Assembly (NCBI GenBank): GCA_002371985.1
Contig: DFHZ01000026.1
Location: forward strand, 1-54,294
Source: Ruminococcaceae bacterium UBA3710
GTDB taxonomy: Bacteria > Bacillota > Clostridia > Oscillospirales > Acutalibacteraceae
DNA: 54,294 bases
Direction of reading: 5' to 3'
Both the position numbers and the translations under genes were made by a program. Of the stretch, positions 26,387 to 34,987 are shown piece by piece. The notes below the pieces were generated by a model that saw only the letters and a program-made list of their open reading frames with translations, had not been told where the DNA came from and ran no database searches. Positions within the stretch are counted from its first letter, which is position 1; each line of letters starts with the position of its first letter.

Positions 26387-27060
26387 TGCCTGTTTTAAGC
26401 GAAAGACTTAAACTTATTGCATCTATGGTGCCTCGGGGAAAAAGCGTTTGCGATGTGGGAACTGACCACGGCTACCTCCCTGCGGCACTTTGTTTAAGTG
26501 GGAAATATGGCAGCATAACCGCAACCGATATAAGGGAAAAACCGCTTGAGAATGCGAGGAAAAACCTCGAAAAACTTAACATAAAGGGTGTAGACCTTAT
26601 TCTTTGCGACGGTCTGCAAAAAGTAAGCGAAGAAAAGGCGGAAACGGTCATTATTGCAGGAATGGGCGGAGATGTTATAAGCGGAATAATCGAAAACTGC
26701 CCTTATAAAGAAAAGTCTGTTTTCATACTTCAACCTATGACCGCCGCACAGGTACTCCGGGAATATCTGGCAAAAAACGGTTTTTTTGTCGAAACGGAGG
26801 TTGCCATAACCGAAAACAAAAAAATCTATTCTGTTATGCGGTGTCGGTTTGACGGTAAAAAACGGAAACTTTCCCCTTCTCAAAAGAGAATAGGCAAACT
26901 TTCCACCACAACCGAGGAAAACATAAAATACATAAAAAAGCAATCAGATATTTGCAACAAGTGTATAAAAGATTTAAAAAATGCCGGAATTTCCTCTCCT
27001 GCTTTAGAGGAGAATATTATAGCGGCAAATGAAATGAAAACTATTTTGGAGGATATATAA
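26386..27060 (+). CDS. trmK: tRNA (adenine22-N1)-methyltransferase TrmK
   Basis: This 224-aa SAM-dependent methyltransferase forms m1A22 in tRNA. The N-terminal Rossmann motif VCDVGTDHGYLPAAL (residues 21-35) is highly characteristic of TrmK, followed by ATDIREKPLENA and VIIAGMGGDVIS. The C-terminal coiled coil (about 160-220) is typical. Start ATG overlaps the DUF1858 stop. Length agrees with the family (about 225-235). Confidence 0.93.
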   Translation: MPVLSERLKLIASMVPRGKSVCDVGTDHGYLPAALCLSGKYGSITATDIREKPLENARKNLEKLNIKGVDLILCDGLQKVSEEKAETVIIAGMGGDVISGIIENCPYKEKSVFILQPMTAAQVLREYLAKNGFFVETEVAITENKKIYSVMRCRFDGKKRKLSPSQKRIGKLSTTTEENIKYIKKQSDICNKCIKDLKNAGISSPALEENIIAANEMKTILEDI

Positions 27061-27061
27061 A

Positions 27062-28768
27062 GTGGCTTTTGACGGCATTTTTACCGGAACAGTTGTCGCC
27101 GAACTTAAATCGGCTGTTGATTCGCATATTGACAAAATATATCAACCGTCAAGCAGTGAAATTTGCCTTTCTTTCAGAAAAAAAGGCTTTTTTAAACGCT
27201 TGATTATTTCGGTAAAAAGCGGTTTTCAAAGAATTCATTTTACAGATATGAAACTCGAAAACCCCGAAAAACCTCCTATGTTTTGTATGCTCCTTCGGAA
27301 GCATTTTTCTTCGGCTCGGCTTATAGATGTTTCTCAAAAAGGCTTTGAAAGACTTATAGAATTCACTTTTGAATCGACAAACGAAATGGGCGACCGTGTA
27401 AACAGACGAATTGTTTGCGAACTTATCGGCAATATGAGCAATGTAATTTTGCTCGACGAAAACGGAAGGATAATAGATGCCCTTAAAAGAAGTGATATTT
27501 CAGCCGAGCGAATAATTTTGTCGGGTGCTAAATACGAATACCCGAAACCGCAGGATAAACTTGACCCTAAAATTTCAGATACGGAAGAAATTTTAGGCAA
27601 AATTTCAGAACTTAAAGATTTACCGCTTTCAAAGGCTATACTTGATAAAGTCGGCGGAATATCTCCTCTTGTAGCACGGGAAATAGTTTTTGCTTCGGGG
27701 CTTGACGACAAACCCGTTTCCGAAATACAGGATATTTCACCGCTTAAAAAACAAATAGAAAAACTTAAAACGGCTTTTAATAATCCTACTCCGTTTATGC
27801 TTATCAAGGACGGTTCGCCGTTTGATTTTTCGTTTTTTGAGATAAATCAATACGGGAACTTATGCTCGAAAAAGAGTTTTTCCTCTTTTGGCGAGTTGCT
27901 CGATTCTTTCTATATGGAAAGAGAAAAAGTTTCGGTAAGAAATCGTATCACAGGCGAGGTTTCAAGGTTAGTCGAAAACCTTATTTCAAGAGCAGTTAAG
28001 CGTATGTCTGCAAGGGAGAACGAACTTGTTTTATGCGAAAAAAGGGACGAACTTCGTATAAAAGGCGAACTTATAAAGGCAAATATCGGCATAATAAAAC
28101 CGGGGCAGAAAAGTGTGTGCGTTCAAAATTTTTATGACGAAAATCTGGGCTTAATAGAGATAAAATTGGACCCTGCATTAAGTCCGCAGAATAATGCTTC
28201 AAAATATTTTAAAGAATATAAAAAAAAGGCTGTTGCCGCCGTTACTCTTAATAAATTCATTGAAGACGACAAAAGGGAGATTGAATATTTATCGTCCGTC
28301 GCCGAAAGTCTTACAAGATGCGAAAGTGTTTCCGACCTAAATGAAATAAAAAATGAACTTAAACTATCGGGTTATATCCGTTCTGTAGGTAGCAAAAAAC
28401 AAAAGTCAGCCTCCGCTTCTTTTAAAGAATACAAAAGTCCCGAAGATTACCGCATAATAGTCGGAAAAAACAATCTCCAAAATGATTTTATTACAACAAA
28501 AATGGCTTCAAAAAACGATATGTGGTTTCACACAAAAAACATTCACGGGTCGCATGTTGTTGTCTTTTCGCAAGGCGGAAATTTAAGCGACGAAACTATT
28601 CTTTTTGCCGCAAAACTTGCCGCAAAAAATTCAAAAGCCTCTTCATCTTCAAATGTCCCCGTAGACTATACTCAAATAAGATATGTCAAAAAACCGTCGG
28701 GAGCAAAACCCGGAATGGTTATTTATACAAACAACAACACAATATTTGTAACGCCGGAAAGTGATTAA
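27062..28768 (+). CDS. rqcH: NFACT-family protein RqcH (Rqc2 homologue)
   Basis: This 568-aa protein of the NFACT family adds alanine tails to nascent chains on stalled 50S subunits (ribosome quality control); older annotation calls it fibronectin-binding protein. The N-terminal NFACT-N domain is seen in FDGIFTGTVVAELKSAV and ENPEKPPMFCMLLRKHF. The middle is helix-rich and coiled coil (about 260-430). The C-terminal NFACT-R domain has IIVGKNNLQNDFITTKMASK and WFHTKNIHGSHVV. Start is GTG at 27062, 8 nt after GGAGGATATA. Length matches RqcH (about 570). Confidence 0.93.
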   Translation: MAFDGIFTGTVVAELKSAVDSHIDKIYQPSSSEICLSFRKKGFFKRLIISVKSGFQRIHFTDMKLENPEKPPMFCMLLRKHFSSARLIDVSQKGFERLIEFTFESTNEMGDRVNRRIVCELIGNMSNVILLDENGRIIDALKRSDISAERIILSGAKYEYPKPQDKLDPKISDTEEILGKISELKDLPLSKAILDKVGGISPLVAREIVFASGLDDKPVSEIQDISPLKKQIEKLKTAFNNPTPFMLIKDGSPFDFSFFEINQYGNLCSKKSFSSFGELLDSFYMEREKVSVRNRITGEVSRLVENLISRAVKRMSARENELVLCEKRDELRIKGELIKANIGIIKPGQKSVCVQNFYDENLGLIEIKLDPALSPQNNASKYFKEYKKKAVAAVTLNKFIEDDKREIEYLSSVAESLTRCESVSDLNEIKNELKLSGYIRSVGSKKQKSASASFKEYKSPEDYRIIVGKNNLQNDFITTKMASKNDMWFHTKNIHGSHVVVFSQGGNLSDETILFAAKLAAKNSKASSSSNVPVDYTQIRYVKKPSGAKPGMVIYTNNNTIFVTPESD

Positions 28769-28772
28769 GTTT

Positions 28773-29579
28773 ATGAATTTAGGAATTTCAACTTCTTGCT
28801 TTTATCCTCTTCTTACCGAAAAATCGCTTGAACTTTTAGGAAAAAACGGCATAAAAACAACCGAAGTTTTCTTTAATGCAACAAGCGAACTTTCAAAAGA
28901 TTTTGTCAAAGAACTAAAAAAAATAAAAGATTACTATGGAATGAGTATAAACTCTGTTCACCCGACTATGTCCCTTGCCGAATCTTTTATGCTTTTTTCC
29001 GCCTATGACAGGCGAAAAGAAGAGGGACTTGAAGATTTCAAAAGATATGGTGAGATATGCAGTGAACTTGGTGCAAAATATATAATTCTGCACGGCGGAA
29101 AGCCAAACGGAGTTTTGTCCGACACAGAATATTTTGAACGCTTCGCCGAAATATCCGCCGTTTCAAAACAAACGGGCGGTATCTTGCTTCAAGAAAATGT
29201 TGCAAAATTTCGTGCCGGGGATATAGATTTTCTTAAAAAGATGTCCGAATATCTCGGAAGCGATGCCGCTTTTTGCCTTGATGTAAAACAATGTATAAGG
29301 GGTGGATATTCTCCTTTTGATGCCCTTTCGCTATTAAAAAACGGAGTAAAACATTTGCATTTAAGCGACCATAATAATACTAAAGACTGTCTGCCCCCGT
29401 CAAAAGGAAATTTTGATTTTTATGAGTTTTTACTGTCCGCCGAAAGATTTAATTTCACAGGTACTTCAGTTATAGAAGTATATCGGGATTCTTTTGAAAC
29501 CGAAAAAGATTTATTTAATTCTTTTTATTGGCTTGAAAATGTTTATTGCAAAATATTAAAAACACTTGAAAAATCTTAA
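28773..29579 (+). CDS. Sugar phosphate isomerase/epimerase (TIM barrel)
   Basis: This 268-aa AP_endonuc_2/xylose-isomerase-like TIM-barrel protein has metal-ligand style segments YIILHGGKPNG, LLQENVAKF, FCLDVKQC and HLHLSDHN, and ends with a probable glutamate ligand in VIEVYRDSF. These fit the metal centre of the family. Substrate unknown. A GTG in frame at 28761 overlaps the rqcH stop; I prefer the ATG at 28773, though its ribosome binding site (GGAAAGTG) is distant, so either is possible. Confidence 0.83.
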   Translation: MNLGISTSCFYPLLTEKSLELLGKNGIKTTEVFFNATSELSKDFVKELKKIKDYYGMSINSVHPTMSLAESFMLFSAYDRRKEEGLEDFKRYGEICSELGAKYIILHGGKPNGVLSDTEYFERFAEISAVSKQTGGILLQENVAKFRAGDIDFLKKMSEYLGSDAAFCLDVKQCIRGGYSPFDALSLLKNGVKHLHLSDHNNTKDCLPPSKGNFDFYEFLLSAERFNFTGTSVIEVYRDSFETEKDLFNSFYWLENVYCKILKTLEKS

Positions 29580-29594
29580 TAAAAATGATAGAAT
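29566..29594 (+). promoter_or_regulatory. Promoter of the polysaccharide control module
   Basis: TTGAAA (29566-29571), 17 bp, TAGAAT (29589-29594), partly inside the end of the preceding gene and about 40 bp before the Wzz-like start. Confidence 0.65.
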
Positions 29595-29634
29595 GTAATT
29601 TGTATAAATCTGATTTTTTGAAAAGAGGTAAATT

Positions 29635-30414
29635 ATGCAGAATATTTCTGTTTCATATTTGCTTAATCTTGCTCTCAAACGGCTTTGGATAATTTTATTA
29701 ACAGCCTTTATTTTTGCTGTTTCTGCTTTTTCTTACAGCAAACTTGTTTTGGTACCTACCTATTCTGCTACCGCTTCTATTTTTGTAACAAACGGTAATA
29801 TTTTCTACCAAAGCGATTATAATACTACTGATTCAAAATCAACTACCGAAGATTCTATCAGCAGTTCTGATATTACTTCTTCGGTTGCTCTGGCAACAAA
29901 TGTTGTTGAACTTCTTAAATCTCCTAACAAATACATCAAACTCGCTGAAAAATTAGGCGACAACTATAATTATTCTTCTTTAATGAGTAAAGCCACAATT
30001 TCTCTCCGAGATGAAAAAACTCTTTTTGTTGATATAAAATTTATTTCAACTAACGGTAACGAGGCTATCCGTCTTGCAAATGCTTTTGCAGAACTTGCCT
30101 GCGAAGAAATTCCGAAAGATATTAAAAACTCTGATGTTTCTTTAGTTTCAACCGCTCTTTGGTACGGAAAGGTTTCTCCAAACGAACTTAGAAACACCAC
30201 CGTTTCTACTATTATCGGCATACTTCTCGCTTATGTTGCTGTTTTGGTCGTTGATATGCTTGACCAGTCAATAAGAGGCGAGGAAGAATATGTTGAAAGA
30301 TATGATGTTCCTTTGATAGGTTCTGTACCTGATTTTGAAGGTATTTCTTATAATAATTATGGAAAGTACAGGTATTCTTATGGAAAGAAAGGTGGTTATT
30401 ACGGTGAAAAATGA
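29635..30414 (+). CDS. Wzz/CpsC-like chain-length regulator (kinase modulator)
   Basis: This 259-aa membrane protein of the Wzz/CpsC/YveK family has TM1 at about residues 13-35 (LKRLWIILLTAFIFAVSAF), an extracellular domain, and TM2 near 185-205 (VSTIIGILLAYVAVLVVDML) followed by the proline/charged segment DQSIRGEEEYVERYDVPLIG. It sets polymer length and activates the downstream BY-kinase. The C-terminal tail is Tyr/Gly/Lys-rich (NYGKYRYSYGKKGGYYGEK), unusual for this family and echoing the kinase tail. AGAGGTAAATT precedes the ATG. Confidence 0.88.
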   Translation: MQNISVSYLLNLALKRLWIILLTAFIFAVSAFSYSKLVLVPTYSATASIFVTNGNIFYQSDYNTTDSKSTTEDSISSSDITSSVALATNVVELLKSPNKYIKLAEKLGDNYNYSSLMSKATISLRDEKTLFVDIKFISTNGNEAIRLANAFAELACEEIPKDIKNSDVSLVSTALWYGKVSPNELRNTTVSTIIGILLAYVAVLVVDMLDQSIRGEEEYVERYDVPLIGSVPDFEGISYNNYGKYRYSYGKKGGYYGEK

Positions 30415-31327
30415 TAAAACAAATAACATCGAAGCAACCGAAGAAACTGTAACTGATCAGCCTTCTGAAACTGTTTCTCCCGAAAGCGATACTGCTAATG
30501 ACAACCTGACAAACAAACGAGTACCTTTTGCTATAGTAGAGTCTTATAAAAATCTTCGTACAAGCATTACTTTTTTGCTTTCTGAAAACGAGGGAAATTC
30601 GTTTACTGTAACGAGTGCAAACGCAGGCGAAGGAAAATCTACCACATCGGCAAACCTTGCAGTTGCTTTTTCGCAACTCGGAAAAAAAGTATTGATTATT
30701 GATGCCGACCTTCGTAGAGCATCGCTCCATAAGAAATTTAAAATTGAAAATGATGTCGGTCTTTCAGATGTTATAATAGGTACAGCAAATATAAACGATG
30801 CTGTTAAAAATATAAGTCCTATGCTTGGTGTTTTAACCGCAGGACCGCTACCGCCAAACCCGTCTGAACTTTTAGATTCTCAAAATTTTTCGGATTTAAT
30901 GGTTTATCTTAATTCTACCTATGATTTTGTAATTGTCGATACTCCGCCCCTTAATGTTGTATCCGACTCTCTTATTGTTGCCCCAAATACTACAGGTGTT
31001 GTTTTGGTAATCAGAGACGGTTATACTCCTCATTATTCAATAAAAAAGGCTATTGAGGTTATGCGTTTTTCAAATGTTAATATTTTAGGAACTGTAATGA
31101 ACGGTATCAACCCGAGGTCAAAAAGCCGTTATATTTATCGTAAATCTAAATATTATTCTTATAATTCCGGATATAATAAAGGTTACGGTAATTCTTACGG
31201 CTACGGCTATGGCGGATACGGTTCATACGGTGGCTATGGCGGATACGGCAGTTACGGCGGTTATGGATACGGTCCTCGTCCGCAAGAAAATCTTTCTAAC
31301 GAAAACCGCAACAATGATCAAAATTAA
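30404..31327 (+). CDS. CpsD/CapB-type bacterial tyrosine kinase with Gly-Tyr tail
   Basis: This 307-aa BY-kinase controls polysaccharide export by autophosphorylation. Walker A is TSANAGEGKSTTSANLA (70-86), Walker A' is LIIDADLRRASLH (97-109), and Walker B is FVIVDTPP (175-182). PNPSELLDSQNFSDLM is typical of CpsD. The C-terminus has 17 tyrosines in residues 243-289, mostly in GYG/SYGG units; ordinary CpsD tails have about 4-7. GTG at 30404 has AAGGTGG 8 nt upstream and overlaps the preceding stop by 11 bp; the longer ATG reading (30335) would be within the Wzz-like gene. Confidence 0.9.
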   Translation: MKNDKTNNIEATEETVTDQPSETVSPESDTANDNLTNKRVPFAIVESYKNLRTSITFLLSENEGNSFTVTSANAGEGKSTTSANLAVAFSQLGKKVLIIDADLRRASLHKKFKIENDVGLSDVIIGTANINDAVKNISPMLGVLTAGPLPPNPSELLDSQNFSDLMVYLNSTYDFVIVDTPPLNVVSDSLIVAPNTTGVVLVIRDGYTPHYSIKKAIEVMRFSNVNILGTVMNGINPRSKSRYIYRKSKYYSYNSGYNKGYGNSYGYGYGGYGSYGGYGGYGSYGGYGYGPRPQENLSNENRNNDQN

Positions 31328-31335
31328 TATTTAAT

Positions 31336-31354
31336 AGGGGAGATTTTATCTCCC
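31336..31354 (+). other. Hairpin between kinase and phosphatase genes
   Basis: GGGGAGAT (31336-31343) pairs with ATCTCCCC (31347-31354) with a 3-nt loop, followed by CTTATTCTTTT. The T-run is broken, so it is probably a partial terminator or mRNA-processing hairpin lowering expression of the phosphatase. Confidence 0.5.
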
Positions 31355-31379
31355 CCTTATTCTTTTAAGGAGAATTTTG

Positions 31380-32105
31380 TTGAAATTAGTAGAAATTCAT
31401 TCTCATATTTTACCTTATATTGATGACGGTGCGAAAGACCTTGAAACATCAATACAAATACTTGATATTTATAAAGAGCAGGGTGTTACGGATATATTTG
31501 CGACACCTCACTTTTTGCCGATGGAAATGTCGCTTGAAGACTTTTTGAAGAACCGAAAAAACAGTTTTGACTTATTACAAGCCGAAATATCCGGAAAAGA
31601 TTATCCGAATATTCACTTAGGTGCGGAAGTATACTATTTTTCAGGAATTAGCAAAAGCGAGGAAGTTAAAAAACTTAAGTATGAGGGTACAAACTTTATT
31701 CTTGTTGAACTCCCGATTGACACTTTGTCCGACTACTTACTCTCGGATATAAGGAATATAAACAATAATTTAGGTCTTGTTCCGATAATTGCTCATATTG
31801 AAAGGGTATATTCCCAAAAAGGCTTTAAAAACCTTTTAAAAATCTTTGATTCGGGCGATGCTTTGGCTCAGGTCAATGCTTCTACATTTTTAAATAAAAA
31901 CTCTTTCCGTATTGCAAAAAAACTTCTTAAAAACGGATATGTTGATTTTATTGCTTCCGATACCCATGCAGTCGAATACAGGGCACCGAAAATAGAAGAA
32001 GGACTTTCTTTTATTAAAACAAATTTTTCAAACGAGCAGTATAATAGAATTTTAGAGAATATAGGCGAAAAATTTTTTGATGAAGAGATAAATTATGGTT
32101 TCTGA
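31380..32105 (+). CDS. CpsB/CapC-type PHP tyrosine phosphatase
   Basis: This approximately 241-aa metal-dependent phosphotyrosine phosphatase of the PHP family reverses CpsD-type kinase activity. It shows the PHP motif HSHILPYIDDGAKD near residue 8, ATPHFLP near 35, LGAEVYYF, AHIERVYS and ASDTHAVEYR, which supply the metal-binding His/Asp residues. The start is TTG (31377 or 31380, adjacent TTGs), preceded by AAGGAG; 31380 gives better spacing. Its end overlaps pgeF by 11 bp. Confidence 0.9.
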   Translation: MKLVEIHSHILPYIDDGAKDLETSIQILDIYKEQGVTDIFATPHFLPMEMSLEDFLKNRKNSFDLLQAEISGKDYPNIHLGAEVYYFSGISKSEEVKKLKYEGTNFILVELPIDTLSDYLLSDIRNINNNLGLVPIIAHIERVYSQKGFKNLLKIFDSGDALAQVNASTFLNKNSFRIAKKLLKNGYVDFIASDTHAVEYRAPKIEEGLSFIKTNFSNEQYNRILENIGEKFFDEEINYGF

Positions 32106-32913
32106 AACATTAAAAATAAATAAAAACGGCGAACTTTTATATATTACATTTCCTAAAATCGCAGAATTGGGAATTACTAACCATGCTTTTTCTACAAGGC
32201 TCGGCGGTGTAAGCGAAGGCTTTCTTTCTTCAATGAATATGAGTTTCAACCGTGGCGAAAAGGCGGAAAATGTAAGAAAAAACTATGAGATTTTATGTAA
32301 TGCTGTCGGCATAAAAACAGAAAATCTTGTTTTTACAAAGCAAACACATACGGATAATGTTATCGTTGTTACCGAAAAAGACAGGGGAACAGGTTTTTTG
32401 AAACCTTCTTTTGAGGATATTGACGGACTTGTTACAAATTGCAAAAATGTTGCCCTTGTAACTCAATTTGCCGATTGTACGCCTCTTTTGTTTTGCGACC
32501 CGGAAAAAAAGGTGATAGGGTCCTGCCATTCGGGTTGGAGAGGAACTGTAAAAAAAATAGGTCTTAAAACCGTAGAACTTATGAAAAATACCTTTGGCTG
32601 CAACCCCCAAGACATCGTTGCGGCAATAGGACCGAATATAGGCAGTTGCTGTTACGAGGTCGATGAGCCTCTTTTTGAGGCCTTTTCAAATGCAAATTTT
32701 GACACCGAAAAAATATTTACTAAAAAAGAAAACGGAAAGTATATGCTTGATTTAAGCCTTGCAAATAAACAAGTTTTACTTGAGGCGGGAATTTCAGAAA
32801 AAAATATAGATATTACAGATATTTGTACCTGTTGCAACAGTACCGAAATGTTTTCCCATAGAGCACACGGAGTAAACAGAGGCAATATGTGTGCGATTAT
32901 AGAATTAAAATAA
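32095..32913 (+). CDS. pgeF: Peptidoglycan editing factor PgeF (YfiH/laccase domain)
   Basis: This 272-aa Cu-oxidase-4 (YfiH) family protein is a purine nucleoside phosphorylase/adenosine deaminase-like enzyme that edits cell-wall precursors. Motifs are GGVSEGFLSSMNMS, KQTHTDNV (His), ADCTPLLFCD (Cys), CHSGWRGT (His) and GPNIGSCCYEV. They place the conserved His-Cys-His metal site. It overlaps the phosphatase gene by 11 bp and is likely co-transcribed, although it is functionally unrelated. Confidence 0.92.
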   Translation: MVSETLKINKNGELLYITFPKIAELGITNHAFSTRLGGVSEGFLSSMNMSFNRGEKAENVRKNYEILCNAVGIKTENLVFTKQTHTDNVIVVTEKDRGTGFLKPSFEDIDGLVTNCKNVALVTQFADCTPLLFCDPEKKVIGSCHSGWRGTVKKIGLKTVELMKNTFGCNPQDIVAAIGPNIGSCCYEVDEPLFEAFSNANFDTEKIFTKKENGKYMLDLSLANKQVLLEAGISEKNIDITDICTCCNSTEMFSHRAHGVNRGNMCAIIELK

Positions 32914-32949
32914 GCGTTCATTTAAAATTTTTAATAAGGGGTTAAATTT

Positions 32950-34347
32950 ATGAGAAAAGTGCTTAAATTATTGTCAGTTTTTCTTATTGTGATTTTGTTT
33001 TGCGGTATTTTTGTTTTTTCCTCGTTCGCAAAAGAATTAGAACCCTGTCGTCTTTGTAGTGGAAAAGGCGGTTATCATTGTGTTTCCTGCGGTAATACCG
33101 GCAGTGTAACATGCAGAGGTTGTGGCGGTTCGGGCAAATGGACCTGTCCCGGAGAAGATGGCAAGGGCAAGTGTACTAACGGTTATTATACCTGCCAAAG
33201 TTGTAACGGCGACGGTAAAAACCGCTCCGGAGACGGCAATATTATTGAGGGCAACTGCGGTAATTGCAAAGGAATGGGTAAATTAGAATGCTGGACATGC
33301 CACGGCAATCCAAATCGCAACTGCGATAAATGCAGCGGCACCGGAAAAGAGGAATGTCAGGTAGAAACCTGCAAGGTTTCAAAGGCTTACGGTTGGAAAT
33401 GCCCCGACTGTAAAGGAACCGGTTTTATTTTGGTCGGAAACCCCATGCCCCCGAAATCAAAAAATGACGGCGTTCAAAATGTCCCCTCAAAAGGCGACTA
33501 TATTGTTACAAACGATAAAACATGGGCAGGATATAAGTACGGCAGTTTCTCCGATACAAATAAGAGCAATAATACATCCTCTAAAGACAACAATACCTCT
33601 TCTAAAACAGTTGTTTCCTCAAATACCGAAAGCACGCAGTCTGAACCCGATTTTCCTGATGCGGATATGACATTAGTTCCCGAAAACCGTAACACCGATT
33701 TTGATATTCCTCTGCCTGTTCAGAACGACGGTACTCAAAAATCAGCCCTTTCCGTTCGTGTGGAAACCGGAAAAATGAGCGATAAGCAACAAAAATATTA
33801 TGCTGATTTGTCTGATGAAAAACTCGCACAAATTCTTACAAATGTCCGTACCATTGTCGCTTCGGCGGAAGCCGGAAGGTCAGACAGTCAAACAGACAAA
33901 ATTTTAAGTGATATTGCAGAGAAGAACGGTTTTGAAAGTTTAGAGGACGGTAAACTTTTCCCGCTTTATTTTGAGGGGCATCAGGATGTAGGTTTCCCTA
34001 TTTGCGTTACATTAGGTATCGACAAAGGTGTTCTTGCCGGTGGCTCAGATATTTTTGTTTATCATATTTCAAATGACGGCACCATCGAACTTCTCGGAAA
34101 AGCAGACTACAATACCTATGATGACGGAACGGTCGAGAGCTTGTCTTTTTATACCTCTTCTTTTTCTTCCTTTTTTACCTCTTCAAAAGAACTTGATGTT
34201 GATATTAAAGAAGATATTTTTACAACCGGAATAGTAGATAAAAAGAAAAATAAAAACTTACCAATTATAATTGTTTCCGTCATTTTGATAGCAATTTTAG
34301 TAACAGTAGTAATAATTTTTTTTAAAAAACGCAAAAGAGAAGAATAA
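32950..34347 (+). CDS. Secreted, membrane-anchored protein with DnaJ-type zinc-finger repeats
   Basis: This 465-aa protein has an N-terminal signal sequence (residues 1-27, LLSVFLIVILFCGIFVFSSF), then a Cys/Gly-rich region (33-154) with about nine CxxC or CxxCxGxG units like the DnaJ central domain. A Ser/Asn/Thr-rich linker follows (about 190-235), then an unrecognised domain (about 265-415). It ends with a TM helix (about 436-458, IIIVSVILIAILVTVVIIFF) and a basic KKRKREE tail. The zinc domain is therefore predicted outside the cell. No J-domain. Function unknown. Confidence 0.85.
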   Translation: MRKVLKLLSVFLIVILFCGIFVFSSFAKELEPCRLCSGKGGYHCVSCGNTGSVTCRGCGGSGKWTCPGEDGKGKCTNGYYTCQSCNGDGKNRSGDGNIIEGNCGNCKGMGKLECWTCHGNPNRNCDKCSGTGKEECQVETCKVSKAYGWKCPDCKGTGFILVGNPMPPKSKNDGVQNVPSKGDYIVTNDKTWAGYKYGSFSDTNKSNNTSSKDNNTSSKTVVSSNTESTQSEPDFPDADMTLVPENRNTDFDIPLPVQNDGTQKSALSVRVETGKMSDKQQKYYADLSDEKLAQILTNVRTIVASAEAGRSDSQTDKILSDIAEKNGFESLEDGKLFPLYFEGHQDVGFPICVTLGIDKGVLAGGSDIFVYHISNDGTIELLGKADYNTYDDGTVESLSFYTSSFSSFFTSSKELDVDIKEDIFTTGIVDKKKNKNLPIIIVSVILIAILVTVVIIFFKKRKREE

Positions 34348-34396
34348 TAGTTTTTATATTAAAATAATACTTGTCTGCTATTTTTTTGGTTTATTT

Positions 34397-34453
34397 AATG
34401 AATAATGAATAATACAAGCAAAAAATCCTACCACGAAAGTGATAGGATTTTTG
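34397..34453. repeat. Direct repeat copy A with terminator hairpin
   Basis: AATGAATAATGAATAAT followed by a hairpin AAAAATCCTA/TAGGATTTTT (34421-34430 with 34443-34452, inner CAC/GTG and loop GAAA). It recurs nearly unchanged at 35175-35253 in the same orientation and serves as a bidirectional terminator for the flanking genes. Confidence 0.8.
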
Positions 34454-34501
34454 TTTTTTTCATAAAATAAATATTTTTATATGTAGTTAAAAAGAAAAAT
34501 A

Positions 34502-34939
34502 TTATTTTACAGGTTGTGCATTATTATTTTTATAACAATCACTGCAAACAGCACGATAACGCGTCCCTAAATTATCTACAATTTTTACATCAGAAATCTC
34601 AACATTTTCTTTTCCGCATAATTCACATTTTCCGATTTTTTCAGCAGAAATTTCTGTTGTTTTTTCTTCGTTTGTTCTATCCTTAAAAATTTGGTCTTGT
34701 GTTTCACATACATTATTGGCTAATTTATCACTGTTTTCTATCAGTTGACCATATCCATAAAGTATCCATGACGAAATCCATGCAAGAATAGGACCTATTA
34801 GCATAACAGATAATCCTGCAGCGATTAAATATTCATTGACTGATAATATAACTATACCAACAATAAAATCAATAATTGCTAACACTATAAATTGTATCTT
34901 TGCTAATGCCTTTATTTTTCTTCCAATGTTATTAAACAT
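34502..34939 (-). CDS. Small two-TM protein with C-terminal zinc ribbon, unknown
   Basis: This 145-aa protein has two adjacent hydrophobic segments (about 17-36, VLAIIDFIVGIVILSVNEYL, and 40-64), a charged linker, and a C-terminal CELCGKEN...CSDCYKN pair of CxxC motifs (about 109-135) that should bind zinc. No known family. GGAAGGAGG is 7 nt before the ATG. The gene begins 20 nt after the terminator of structured RNA 2 and has no other visible promoter. Together with that RNA it is bracketed by direct repeats, like an inserted cassette. Confidence 0.75.
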   Translation of the reverse strand: MFNNIGRKIKALAKIQFIVLAIIDFIVGIVILSVNEYLIAAGLSVMLIGPILAWISSWILYGYGQLIENSDKLANNVCETQDQIFKDRTNEEKTTEISAEKIGKCELCGKENVEISDVKIVDNLGTRYRAVCSDCYKNNNAQPVK

Positions 34940-34958
34940 TTTATTTCCTCCTTCCTAT

Positions 34959-34987
34959 AAAAAAGTGCGCAGCCGAAGCTACGCACT
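34959..34987 (-). terminator. Intrinsic terminator of structured RNA 2
   Basis: AGTGCGTAGC pairs with GCTGCGCACT around a UUCG loop, with six Us. It ends 20 nt before the ATG of the downstream gene. Confidence 0.9.

Noticed and set aside
31190..31275. Tandem repeat resembling a CRISPR or minisatellite
   Set aside because: It encodes the Gly-Tyr tail of the kinase in frame; units are short and irregular, with no spacers.
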